From the NCBI GenBank assembly GCA_945860945.1, contig CAMASG010000019.1, forward strand, positions 1-40,798: a stretch of 40,798 nt of DNA, read 5' to 3'. The DNA is from Akkermansia muciniphila. Lineage in GTDB: Bacteria; Verrucomicrobiota; Verrucomicrobiia; Limisphaerales; SIAT01. Below are positions 8,539 to 18,324 of this stretch, piece by piece. Every line of letters begins with the position of its first letter. The stretch's first letter is position 1. The translations under genes were made by a program, and so were the position numbers. The notes below the pieces were generated by a model, which did no database searches, was not told the origin of the DNA, and saw only the letters and a list, made by a program, of their open reading frames with translations.

Positions 8539-11334
8539 TCAGACCAGTTGCTGATCGCCGCCGTCCGCGCCAGTGCCGTCGAGGTCGAGCAACACATCGC
8601 GCGGCTTGGCGCCGTTCGAGGGGCCGACGATACCGCGATCCTCGAGCACATCGAGCAAGCGCGCCGCGCGGCCGTAGCCGAGGCCCATCCGACGTTGAAG
8701 CAGCGAAGTGCTGGCCTTCTTCTCTTGCCGGATGACTTCGATGGCCTTCTCGATGAGCTCCTCATCCTCTTCGCTCGGCACGTTGTCGCCGTCAAAATTG
8801 CTCGCGGGCTTCTGAAGCTGATGATGGATTTCCGTCTCGTAACTCGGCTTGCCTTGCTGAGCGATGAAGTCCACAACGTTTTGAAGCTCTTGGTCGGTGA
8901 TGAGAGCGCCCTGCGCGCGGTTCAGCTTGCCCGAGCCGGGCGACAGATAAAGCATGTCGCCCTTGCCGAGCAATTTGTCGGCGCCCATCGCGTCGAGAAT
9001 GGTCCGCGAATCGACGCGGCTGGCGACTTGGAACGCGATGCGCGCGGGGATGTTCGCCTTGATGACGCCGGTGATGACATCGACGCTCGGTCGCTGTGTG
9101 GCGACGATGACATGGATGCCGGCCGCACGCGCCATCTGCGTGAGCCGCGCGATGAGCATCTCGACATCCGCCGGCGCGACGAGCATCAGGTCGGCCAGCT
9201 CGTCGATAATCACGACCACGTAACTGAGTCTCTCCGGGATGACAATCTCCTCCTCGCGCGGAACATTGATCTCCTCGTCCACCTCCACGGCAAAACCATC
9301 CGCACCGGTCTCCACCTTCTCCCTCTTGGAAATGAGCGGCAGCTCGGGCTCGCTCTGAGGAATCGGTTTGTCCTTGGAGCGATCGTTGAACGACTTGATG
9401 TTTCGCACGTTGACCCTGGCGAAAATCTTGTAGCGCTTCTCCATCTCCTGCACCGCCCAGCGCAGCGCGAGGATGACCTTCTTCGGGTCGGTGACGACCG
9501 GCACGACGAGGTGCGGCAGCACGTTGTATTGCTGCAGCTCGACAACCTTCGGATCGATCATCACGAAGCGGAGCTGATCCGGCGAGAACTTGTACAGCAG
9601 CGAGGCGATGATGGAATTGATGCAAACCGATTTGCCCGAACCGGTCGAGCCGGCGATGAGCAAGTGAGGCATCTCGGCGAGGTCGGCGATGATCGGCTCG
9701 CCGTACACGTCCTTGCCGAGCGCGAGCGGGATGCGAGCCTTTGTGTTTCGCCACGCGTCGGACTCGAACAGGTCACGCATGATGACCTTCGTTTTGATCG
9801 CGTTCGGCACCTCGATGCCGACGGAGCTTTTGCCGGGAACCGGCGCGAGAATGTTGAGCCGCTCGGCCTTCAACGCGGCGGCGAGATTGTTCGAGAGGTT
9901 GGTGATTTTCTCGAACTTCACGCCCGGCGCAGGATGCAGCTCGTAGCGCGTGATGGTCGGGCCCTTCGTGATATCGCCGAGCGCGACGTCGATGCCGAAC
10001 TGCGCGAGCGTCTGCTGCATCAGCCGCGCGTGCGCCATCAGTTCCTCCTTCGTCTCCGTCGCCTTCACCGAGAGATCGGGCATCTGGAGGAAATCGATCG
10101 ACGGCAACTGGTAATTGCCGATCATCGGCGTGGAAGCGACGGTGACCGGCTTCGGCCGGCGCGGCGCAATCTTCATCCTCGGCGTAGCAACCGGAGCCGG
10201 AGTGGAAACAGCGGCGATGGCCGGAATCTCTCCAGACGTGGGCAACACGGATTCAGCGGCGGGAGCCATCACGGCAGCAAAAGGCTCGTTTTCTTTTAAC
10301 GCGGCCTCCGTCGCCTCCACGAATTTCTCGGCACCTTTACGCAAACGCTTCTTCTCGATGGGCGGCTCGACGAGTCGCGTCTCGTCCAGATTACCAGCGG
10401 GACTGCGACCAAGAATGTCGGCAGCCGAAGCCGTACCCAACTCGCGGGCGGAGATAATCATCCCTTCGTCGGCCGGCGCGGGTTCCTTCACGGCGACAGA
10501 TTTGCGCGAGCGCGAGACGGACGCAGCGGAACCCGTCTGCGGCACGCTCAAATCACGTACCAGCGGCTCGGGCACAGGCTGCAAATCCGCGCCGAGATTG
10601 GACTTGGCGGCCGGCGCGGCGAAACCCACATCCGGCTGCTGCTCTTTCAGCCCTTTGCGCGCGCGGTCGGTGCGGTCAATCTGATCCTGCAAATCGCGCG
10701 CCTGTTTCTCCAAATCGCGCGCGCGGCCTTCCAACGTCGTCCTCTCAGCCGAGCCGACGAACTCCTCTTCCCGCGGCACAACAGTCCGGCCCTCGCGCCA
10801 CGCGTGCCATTTCTCGCGCACCCAGTCGCCGAGTTGAAAATTTGTCAGGAACAGCAAGCTGACGAGATAGACGACGAGAAAGATGATCGTCGCGCCCACC
10901 ACGTTGAAGTGGCTGAAAATATAATTGTAGAAAAACTCCCCGATGAACCCGCCGGCGTTCGAGACGCCGAGGCCATTCTTGATGCGGTCAGAGTGGGAGA
11001 GCGCGAGCGTGCAAGTGCCGCACAGCACCAACACCAACGCCCACGGCCAGCGACGCAGCAGCGGGCCGAGGTTCGGGATGAAATAGGCGAGGCCGAAGAT
11101 GAGCAGCAACGGCGGCACGAGATAGCCCGCCGCACCGAGCAGTGAAAAAAGCGCGAAAGCCGTCCACGCGCCGAATGCGCCGATCCAGTTGTGCTTCCGC
11201 GCGACCTCCGTCGAACCGAGGTCGAGCTTGTCGTATGAAAATGTGGCCAGCAATAAAAGCACCGCCACGCCGACCAAAATGATGCCGACGACGTCGCTGT
11301 GATCCTGCTGTTCCCTCCCTGGCGAATCCTTCAT
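8539..11334 (-). CDS. ftsK: DNA translocase FtsK/SpoIIIE
   Basis: 931 aa; N-terminal TM segments; PHLLIAGSTGSGKSVCINSIIASLLY; VVIIDELADLM; C-terminal gamma winged helix (DEELIEKAIEVIRQEKKASTSLLQRRMGLGYGRAARLLDVLEDRGIVGP). Confidence 0.97.
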   Translation of the reverse strand: MKDSPGREQQDHSDVVGIILVGVAVLLLLATFSYDKLDLGSTEVARKHNWIGAFGAWTAFALFSLLGAAGYLVPPLLLIFGLAYFIPNLGPLLRRWPWALVLVLCGTCTLALSHSDRIKNGLGVSNAGGFIGEFFYNYIFSHFNVVGATIIFLVVYLVSLLFLTNFQLGDWVREKWHAWREGRTVVPREEEFVGSAERTTLEGRARDLEKQARDLQDQIDRTDRARKGLKEQQPDVGFAAPAAKSNLGADLQPVPEPLVRDLSVPQTGSAASVSRSRKSVAVKEPAPADEGMIISARELGTASAADILGRSPAGNLDETRLVEPPIEKKRLRKGAEKFVEATEAALKENEPFAAVMAPAAESVLPTSGEIPAIAAVSTPAPVATPRMKIAPRRPKPVTVASTPMIGNYQLPSIDFLQMPDLSVKATETKEELMAHARLMQQTLAQFGIDVALGDITKGPTITRYELHPAPGVKFEKITNLSNNLAAALKAERLNILAPVPGKSSVGIEVPNAIKTKVIMRDLFESDAWRNTKARIPLALGKDVYGEPIIADLAEMPHLLIAGSTGSGKSVCINSIIASLLYKFSPDQLRFVMIDPKVVELQQYNVLPHLVVPVVTDPKKVILALRWAVQEMEKRYKIFARVNVRNIKSFNDRSKDKPIPQSEPELPLISKREKVETGADGFAVEVDEEINVPREEEIVIPERLSYVVVIIDELADLMLVAPADVEMLIARLTQMARAAGIHVIVATQRPSVDVITGVIKANIPARIAFQVASRVDSRTILDAMGADKLLGKGDMLYLSPGSGKLNRAQGALITDQELQNVVDFIAQQGKPSYETEIHHQLQKPASNFDGDNVPSEEDEELIEKAIEVIRQEKKASTSLLQRRMGLGYGRAARLLDVLEDRGIVGPSNGAKPRDVLLDLDGTGADGGDQQLV

Positions 11335-11351
11335 TGCCGACGCGGACTACA

Positions 11352-11969
11352 TCACGAACCATCACGATTGGAAAGCCGCAAATGCGGCGCGGAGGTACTT
11401 GAACGCTTCGCTTCGCTCAATTCGGCGGGCGTATTCAAGTTCGTGAGCTGGGCCCACGACGCGCGCGGCAAGCGCAGCCGCTTCGCGTGCAACACGCGGG
11501 CGAGCGATTGAATCGAGCGGTCGCCACGTTCGATTTGATTCTCCACTTGTGGCAACGCTTCGCGCTCGATGAAGAATGGAAATCCAACTCCTTCGCTGCT
11601 GGTTGTGAACACGCCGAACGCTTTCGCGCTCTTCGTTCGGTTCGCCTGAATCACCCGCAGCAACAACGCCGGTGTGATGAATGGCATGTCGCACGAAAGA
11701 AAGAGAACCGCCGCGGCGCGTGTGGTGGCGAGCGCGGTGAAGATGCCGCCGAGCGGACCGCAGCGCGGCACGAGGTCGCGCCGGATGACGCGCACGGGCA
11801 AACCGAGCGCTCGAGCGGCGACGCGAGCGTGGCCGAGCAGTGTCCGGCTACCAAGGCGGACGCGCGCTTTATCACGACCCATACGCACGCTTTGCCCGCC
11901 CGCGAGGATGCAGACCTCGATGGGATGGGCTCGAAGAGCGGGTTTGGCTTGGTTGGCGGCGCGCGGCAC
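11352..11969 (-). CDS. mobA: Molybdenum cofactor guanylyltransferase
   Basis: 205 aa; VCILAGGQSVRMGRDKARVRLG, CGPLGGIFTAL, LFLSCDMPFI. Confidence 0.87.
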   Translation of the reverse strand: MPRAANQAKPALRAHPIEVCILAGGQSVRMGRDKARVRLGSRTLLGHARVAARALGLPVRVIRRDLVPRCGPLGGIFTALATTRAAAVLFLSCDMPFITPALLLRVIQANRTKSAKAFGVFTTSSEGVGFPFFIEREALPQVENQIERGDRSIQSLARVLHAKRLRLPRASWAQLTNLNTPAELSEAKRSSTSAPHLRLSNRDGS

Positions 11970-12051
11970 GGGGCGAGTGTGATGGTTCTTGCCCCTCTTT
12001 TCAGCCGAAAAATAAGTTTGCCTCGGCGAGCGTCTTTGTTACGCTCCCGAT

Positions 12052-12167
12052 CCCTTTCCGCCCAAAGCGGAGAGGGTTGAACGGCCTTAAACAGTCTGCG
12101 CCCGTGTGGGTGCGGCGGCCACAATAACACCAACACAATCTCGTGTTCCGCGGGATGGTTCGTCCCG
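12052..12167 (+). promoter_or_regulatory. rpsB 5' leader with two predicted hairpins
   Basis: CCCTTTCCGC (12052-12061) pairs with GCGGAGAGGG (12067-12076) with one G-U pair; CGGGA (12151-12155) pairs with TCCCG (12163-12167); both lie upstream of the GTG at 12196. Confidence 0.45.
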
Positions 12168-12195
12168 AGACGGACTTCTAACAAAGGAAAATACA

Positions 12196-12999
12196 GTGAC
12201 CAACATCAGCACCAACATCGGTATCAAAGAACTGCTGGAAGCCGGCGTCCATTTCGGCCATCAAACCCGCCGCTGGAATCCCAAGATGAAGCCGTTCATC
12301 TTCGAAGCGCGCAACGGCATCCACGTCATCGATCTCAGCAAGACTGCCGCGCAACTCCAAGCCGCGTGCGAGTTCCTCGCTGCGACCGTCGCCAAAGGCG
12401 GCAATGTGCTTTTCGTCGGCACCAAGAAGCAGGCGCAGCAGGCCGTGAGAGAGGCTGCGGAAGCCTGTGGCCAGATGCACGTCACCGAGCGTTGGCTCGG
12501 CGGCACGCTCACCAATCTTAAAACCGTCAAGAACTCCCTCAAGCGTCTCGATACGATTGAGAAGATGGAAGCCGACGGTTCCATCAACAGTTACGTCAAG
12601 CAGGAGCAGGCCTCGATTCGCCGCGAGAAGGCTCGCCTCATCAAGAACCTCGGCGGTCTGCGTACGCTGAAGGTCCAGCCGGACGTGATGTTCATCGTGG
12701 ACGTCAAGCGCGAGCACAACGCCGTGGCCGAAGCCCGCAAGCTCAACATCCCGCTCGTCGCCATCGTCGACACCAACTGCGACCCCGATCTGGTGGACTA
12801 CCCGATCGCCGGCAACGACGACGCCATCCGCTCCGTCCGCATCTTCCTCGGCACCGTCACCGCGGTGATCGCTGGAGCCAAGGGCGAGTACGAAGCCAAG
12901 TACGCCCGCGCCAAGAAGATCTCCGAAGTCGTCGCGCCCGCTGAGATTGCTCCGGCCGCAGCCGTTTTTGCCGCTGCGCCCGCGCCTGCTGGCAAGTAA
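12196..12999 (+). CDS. rpsB: 30S ribosomal protein S2
   Basis: GTG start after AAAGGAAA; IKELLEAGVHFGHQTRRWNPKMKPFIFEARNGIHVIDLSKT; LVAIVDTNCDPDLVDYPIAGNDDAIRS. Confidence 0.97.
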   Translation: MTNISTNIGIKELLEAGVHFGHQTRRWNPKMKPFIFEARNGIHVIDLSKTAAQLQAACEFLAATVAKGGNVLFVGTKKQAQQAVREAAEACGQMHVTERWLGGTLTNLKTVKNSLKRLDTIEKMEADGSINSYVKQEQASIRREKARLIKNLGGLRTLKVQPDVMFIVDVKREHNAVAEARKLNIPLVAIVDTNCDPDLVDYPIAGNDDAIRSVRIFLGTVTAVIAGAKGEYEAKYARAKKISEVVAPAEIAPAAAVFAAAPAPAGK

Positions 13000-13010
13000 C
13001 TCCTTTCAAT

Positions 13011-13047
13011 GCGCTCCGTGCGGGCGGGTTTCCCGCCCGCCGGACGC
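13011..13047 (+). terminator. Strong hairpin in the rpsB-tsf spacer (attenuator or processing site)
   Basis: CGGGCGGG (13021-13028)-TTT-CCCGCCCG (13032-13039) core, with further imperfect outer pairing GCGCTCCGTG/CCGGACGC; no long T-tract. Confidence 0.5.
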
Positions 13048-13091
13048 TTTGGTGGATTTCCATTCCAACGAAACCCGAACCGAACTGATTT

Positions 13092-13934
13092 ATGGCTGAG
13101 ATTACTCCCGCACTCGTCGGCAAGCTCCGCGAGATGACTAGCGCAGGTCTGATGGATTGTAAAAACGCGCTCGTCGAGTCGCAAGGCGACCTTCAGGGCG
13201 CCGTGGACGTGCTCCGCAAGAAGGGCACGGCCAGCGCCGCCAAGAAAGCATCGCGTGAAGCCAAGGAAGGCGTCATCGCCCAGCACGTGACGCCCGGCGC
13301 CAAGTCCGGCGTGCTCGTCGAGATCAACTGCGAGACCGATTTCGTCGCGAAGAACGAATTCTTCGGCATCTTCTGTGCCGATGTCGCGAAGAAGTTCGCG
13401 GCCGATTCCGCCGCCGACGTTGAGACTGACCGCGTCGCCGCCGTCGCCAAGATTGGCGAGAACATCAAGATCACCCGCCATCAGCGGCTCGATGTGCAAG
13501 GGGCCGGCGCCGTCGCCGCCTACATCCACACCGGCGCGAAAGTCGGTGTGCTCGTCGAAGTCGGCTGCGGCAAAGAAGCCACCACCGCGAGCGAGGATTT
13601 CAAGCAGTTCGTCCGCGACATCACCCTCCAGATCGCCGCGGCCCATCCCATCGCCGTCAGCCGCGAGCAGATCTCGGCCGAGGTCATCCAGCGCGAAGAC
13701 GACATCGCCCGTAACTCCGACGCGCTGAAAGGCAAGCCCGCCGCCGCGATGGAGAATATCCTCAAAGGCAAACGTGAGAAGTTCTTCCAGACCACCTGCC
13801 TCATCGATCAAGGCTTCGTGAAGAATCCTGATGTGACCGTGAAAGCCCACCTCGGCGCCATCGCCAAGCAGCTCGGCGACGAGTTGACTGTACGCCGCTT
13901 CCTCCGTTTCCAAGTCGGCGAAGTTCTCGCGTAA
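13092..13934 (+). CDS. tsf: Elongation factor Ts
   Basis: MAEITPALVGKLREMTSAGLMDCKNALVESQGDLQGAVDVLRKKG; GVLVEINCETDFVAKNEFF. Confidence 0.97.
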   Translation: MAEITPALVGKLREMTSAGLMDCKNALVESQGDLQGAVDVLRKKGTASAAKKASREAKEGVIAQHVTPGAKSGVLVEINCETDFVAKNEFFGIFCADVAKKFAADSAADVETDRVAAVAKIGENIKITRHQRLDVQGAGAVAAYIHTGAKVGVLVEVGCGKEATTASEDFKQFVRDITLQIAAAHPIAVSREQISAEVIQREDDIARNSDALKGKPAAAMENILKGKREKFFQTTCLIDQGFVKNPDVTVKAHLGAIAKQLGDELTVRRFLRFQVGEVLA

Positions 13935-13963
13935 CGTAAGCGAGCCAACGAACCCATTTCACA

Positions 13964-13996
13964 CCGCGGCTCCGAAAGGGGGCGCGGTTTTTGTTT
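13964..13996 (+). terminator. Rho-independent terminator after tsf
   Basis: ACCGCGGCTCC-GAAA-GGGGGCGCGGT stem-loop followed by TTTTTGTTT. Confidence 0.8.
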
Positions 13997-14047
13997 GCAG
14001 GCTTGAAGAAACTTGGCCGCCACGCCTTTTTCTTCCCGTTGGATTGA

Positions 14048-14809
<762 letters not shown>

Positions 14810-14874
14810 GCGCAGCCGCCGCGCGAACGAACTTTTGACCGTTCTACTTTGATCTGAAATCTGAAGGAAAAATT

Positions 14875-15435
14875 ATGGCACTCGATGACATTCTGTTGGA
14901 AGCCGAAGAAAAGATGCTCAAGAGCGAGGAGCATCTCGTGCACGAACTCACTGGCGTGCGCACCGGCAAAGCCTCGCCGTCGCTCGTCGAAAACATCGTC
15001 ATCGAGGTGTATGGCTCGACCATGCGCATCCGCGAAGCGGCCACGATCACCTGTCCCGAGTCGCGCTCGCTCCTCATCCAGCCGTGGGACACCACGAACA
15101 CGCAGGCCATCGAGAAGGGCATCCTCAAATCCAATCTAGGCCTCAACCCTTCCGTGCAGGGCAAGGTCATCCGGATCAATCTCCCCGAGCTTTCCACCGA
15201 GCGCCGTCAGGAGTTCGTGAAGCTCGTCAAGAAGATGACCGAGGAAGCGCGCGTGGCGATCCGCCACAACCGCCGCGAAGCGCTCGAACTCGCGAAGAAG
15301 GTCGGCAAAGATGGCGGCGTAACCGAGGACGACGTGGAAGCCGCCGAGAAGGAAGTCCAGAAGCTCACCGACCAATACATCGGCAAGCTCGACGCCCATC
15401 TCGCCACGAAGGAGAAGGAGATCATGACCGTTTGA
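14875..15435 (+). CDS. frr: Ribosome recycling factor
   Basis: 186 aa; ELTGVRTGKASPSLVENIVIEVYGS; INLPELSTERRQEFVKLVKKMTEEARVAIRHNRREA. Confidence 0.97.
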   Translation: MALDDILLEAEEKMLKSEEHLVHELTGVRTGKASPSLVENIVIEVYGSTMRIREAATITCPESRSLLIQPWDTTNTQAIEKGILKSNLGLNPSVQGKVIRINLPELSTERRQEFVKLVKKMTEEARVAIRHNRREALELAKKVGKDGGVTEDDVEAAEKEVQKLTDQYIGKLDAHLATKEKEIMTV

Positions 15436-15502
15436 CGAGCCTTGCGCCGTCCCTTCCCCGTGTTACACTGAACAGCCTCGGGAACAATCCCGCTTAAAAT
15501 TT

Positions 15503-15913
15503 ATGCATCCCACTTTCTCAAACGAATTCGTCGAAACGAAGACCAACGAGTTGTGCCAGACCATTCTCGCGCAGCCCGATTTTGGCGACCTTTTCAAGAA
15601 GATCGAGACCTTCCTCGGCGACGAAGGCGCCAAGTACCAGTATCAAATGCTGAGCGATCGCGGCGCGATGCTGCAGCAGAAGCAGGAGAGCGGCGGCAAA
15701 GTCAGCGATGAGGAAGTCACCGACTTCGAGACGGCCCGCGCGACGTTCCTCGAGAACCCCGTGGCCAAGGATTTTCTCGCCGCGCAGCAGGAAGTCCGGC
15801 GCGTGCAGGACGCCATCCACCAGCAGATTGCCAAGACCTTTGAGCTCGGCCGGTTGCCGAAGATCGAAGACTACGATGACGGCAGTTGCGGTACCGGTTG
15901 CGGTTGCCACTAA
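15503..15913 (+). CDS. YlbF/YmcA-family protein with Cys/His-rich C-terminal tail
   Basis: 136 aa helical protein with YlbF-like organisation, ending GSCGTGCGCH. Confidence 0.7.
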   Translation: MHPTFSNEFVETKTNELCQTILAQPDFGDLFKKIETFLGDEGAKYQYQMLSDRGAMLQQKQESGGKVSDEEVTDFETARATFLENPVAKDFLAAQQEVRRVQDAIHQQIAKTFELGRLPKIEDYDDGSCGTGCGCH

Positions 15914-15926
15914 GCGACGCCAAGCG

Positions 15927-17285
15927 TCACTTCAGCAATTCCCGCAGCACCCGTCCGTCCACGTCCTTCATCTCAAGGCCGAGCAACGCCGCCACCGTCG
16001 GCGCCACATCGAGATTCGCGATCCGCTCCAAACGCGCACCGGACTTGATGCCGCGGCCCCACGCGAGGAAGACTCCATCCATCTCGCGGTCGCTGTTCAG
16101 ATAACCGTGGTGACCGGCATACACATCAGGCGTCACGTCGGACACCACCTCCTCGCCAATCGGTGAAACGTGAAAACCGTAGCCGCCTTTCGCGAGCAGA
16201 ATCAGATCGCCAATCTGCCCATTCTGTTCCGGTAATGGCAAACCGAGCGCGGGATAATCTTTCGGCTCAACAACCCGTTCGATGCCTTCAACCTTCGCCA
16301 GTAATTCCTTCAGCCGCGGCAGCACCGACGCGCGTTTCTCGGGGTTGGTCACGAAAACCATCGCGCTGCCGCCGAGCACGGAAACATACGCATCGCAGCT
16401 CGCCACCGTCGGCCCGCGGGTTTGCAGCAACCCTTCACGCCGCAGAACGATGTTCGGGCGGATGATCCGTTTGGCCGTCTTGAATCCGTGATCGGTCGTG
16501 ATGACCAGCGTCACCTTCTCCTTCAAGCCTGCGGCCTCGATGCCGTCGAGCAATTCGCGCACGCACGCATCGGCGTAAGCGAATGCCGTGTGGCTCGCCG
16601 GCGAACCGGGACCGTATTTGTGATTATGCGCGTCGGTCACCAGCAGATGGAACAGCAGCAGGTTCGGCCGGCGCGTGGTCGCGATGTGCGTGGCGGCCTT
16701 CGTCCAAATCATATCGCGCCACGCGGGATTGCGTTTGGTGAACTCGCGAAAGCCGGCCGCGTCAATCACACCCGCGGCGGCGAGCTCCTTCTCGATGACG
16801 CCGTTCGGATTCGGGATTTCCGGAAACTCCCACGTTAGCGTCATCGAGTTTGTCGTCGGCACCCAGTCCACCTGCGCGGTGCTGAGGCCGGACTTGAAGG
16901 CGAGGTCGTACACCGTCGGTACGCGCACCAGCGCGTTCTTGTCCTTCCACGGCTCGAGCTTCGGCGGCAAGCCAGCGGGCCGCAGCAGCAGACCGTTGTA
17001 AAGCACACCGTGCTTCGCGGGCGTCACGCCGGTGACGAGTGTGGTGTGGTTCGGCCACGTCACAGCGGGGTTCGAGATCGTCATCGCCTTCGCCGACGCA
17101 CCTTCGCGCGCCAACTTGCGAAGTGTCGGCACCGGCAACGTCGGATCTTCCCACAACCAGGCGGGGAAACCGTCGATCGTAATCAGTACCACCATCCGCT
17201 CTTTCGGCAGAATCTCGGCGGCGAATGCGGAGGATATGAGACATGCGCAAGCCAGCAGCGCGGCAATGAACTGTTTCATGCGCAT
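15927..17285 (-). CDS. Secreted alkaline phosphatase / type I phosphodiesterase-nucleotide pyrophosphatase family protein
   Basis: MRMKQFIAALLACACLISSAFA signal; MVVLITIDGFPAWLW; AVTWPNHTTLVTGVTPAKHGV; LVITTDHGF; AGHHGYLNSDREMDGVFLAWG. Confidence 0.9.
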   Translation of the reverse strand: MRMKQFIAALLACACLISSAFAAEILPKERMVVLITIDGFPAWLWEDPTLPVPTLRKLAREGASAKAMTISNPAVTWPNHTTLVTGVTPAKHGVLYNGLLLRPAGLPPKLEPWKDKNALVRVPTVYDLAFKSGLSTAQVDWVPTTNSMTLTWEFPEIPNPNGVIEKELAAAGVIDAAGFREFTKRNPAWRDMIWTKAATHIATTRRPNLLLFHLLVTDAHNHKYGPGSPASHTAFAYADACVRELLDGIEAAGLKEKVTLVITTDHGFKTAKRIIRPNIVLRREGLLQTRGPTVASCDAYVSVLGGSAMVFVTNPEKRASVLPRLKELLAKVEGIERVVEPKDYPALGLPLPEQNGQIGDLILLAKGGYGFHVSPIGEEVVSDVTPDVYAGHHGYLNSDREMDGVFLAWGRGIKSGARLERIANLDVAPTVAALLGLEMKDVDGRVLRELLK

Positions 17286-17377
17286 GAGCGTAGAAGGGCT
17301 GCGAACGCGCGGCAAGCGGACGGTGCATTGTGAAAAAGAAAGTTTCCGTCAACGAGCCGCCCCGCTACGCTTCGCTT

Positions 17378-18304
17378 ATGAACAACCTCTCGCGTCGTGA
17401 GTTTCTGAACTGCGCCAGCCTCGCCACCGCCGGTCTCGCCATCGCTCCGGCCAGCCACGCCATCGTACCGTTCAAACGCCTCGGCAAGCCGACCCTGCGC
17501 TTGAGCCTCGCAGCCTATTCGTTCCGCCAATTCTTCAAGGACGGTACGCGGCAGGAGAAAGGCGCTGGACCGGCGCGCACCATCGACCTCTTCCAGTTCC
17601 TCGATTTCTGTGCCGACCACGGCTGCGAAGGCGCGGAATTGACCAGCTACTTTTTCCCGAAGGAGACCGACGACGCTTTCCTGCACCGACTGCGTCGGCA
17701 CGCCTTCCTGCGCGGGCTTGCCATCAGCGGCACGGCGGTGGGCAATAACTTCACGCATCCGAAAGGCGAGGCACGCGACCGCGAAATCGCGTTAGTGAAA
17801 CTTTGGACGGATCGCGCCGCCGCGCTCGGCACAGCTCACGTACGTATCTTCGCTGGACAAAGCAAAACGCTGACGAAGGCTGACGCGGAAAAGAACATCA
17901 TCGGCGCGCTCGAAGAATGCTGCGATTACGCCGGCAAAAAGGGCGTGTTCCTCGGCCTCGAAAACCATGACAGCATCGGCACGGCGGAGAATCTCATCCG
18001 CCTGATCAAGATGATGCAAAGCCCGTGGCTCGGCGTGAATCTCGATTCGGGAAACTTCCGCACAGCCGATCCGTACACGGATTTCGAACAGGCATTGCCG
18101 TACGCGGTGAACATCCAGATCAAGACCGAGATTCGCCGAGTCGGTGCGGCCAAGTCCGAGTTGGCCGATTTACCGCGCCTCGTGAAACTGATGCGCGCAG
18201 CGAATTATCAGGGGTTTGTCGCCCTCGAATACGAGTCCGCCGAAGATCCGTTCATCGCTATTCCGCCGACGTTGCAGCAGCTGAAGAAACTCTTTGCGGC
18301 CTGA
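17378..18304 (+). CDS. Secreted sugar phosphate isomerase/epimerase (AP endonuclease-2 TIM barrel)
   Basis: MNNLSRREFLNCASLATAGLAIAPASHA Tat-like signal; LGLENHDSIGTAENLIRLI...LGVNLDSGNF; GFVALEYES. Confidence 0.88.
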   Translation: MNNLSRREFLNCASLATAGLAIAPASHAIVPFKRLGKPTLRLSLAAYSFRQFFKDGTRQEKGAGPARTIDLFQFLDFCADHGCEGAELTSYFFPKETDDAFLHRLRRHAFLRGLAISGTAVGNNFTHPKGEARDREIALVKLWTDRAAALGTAHVRIFAGQSKTLTKADAEKNIIGALEECCDYAGKKGVFLGLENHDSIGTAENLIRLIKMMQSPWLGVNLDSGNFRTADPYTDFEQALPYAVNIQIKTEIRRVGAAKSELADLPRLVKLMRAANYQGFVALEYESAEDPFIAIPPTLQQLKKLFAA

Positions 18305-18324
18305 CGAGCGACGGCGTCTGAAGA

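Noticed and set aside
8416-10299. 627-aa plus-strand ORF antisense to ftsK
   Set aside because: Shadow ORF opposite the conserved FtsK motor domain; biased composition, no domain.
11352-11969. mobA as evidence for a molybdoenzyme function of ActB
   Set aside because: ActB molybdopterin-like domains in ACIII are known not to bind the cofactor, and mobA is about 23 kb away beside ftsK; no functional link is supported.
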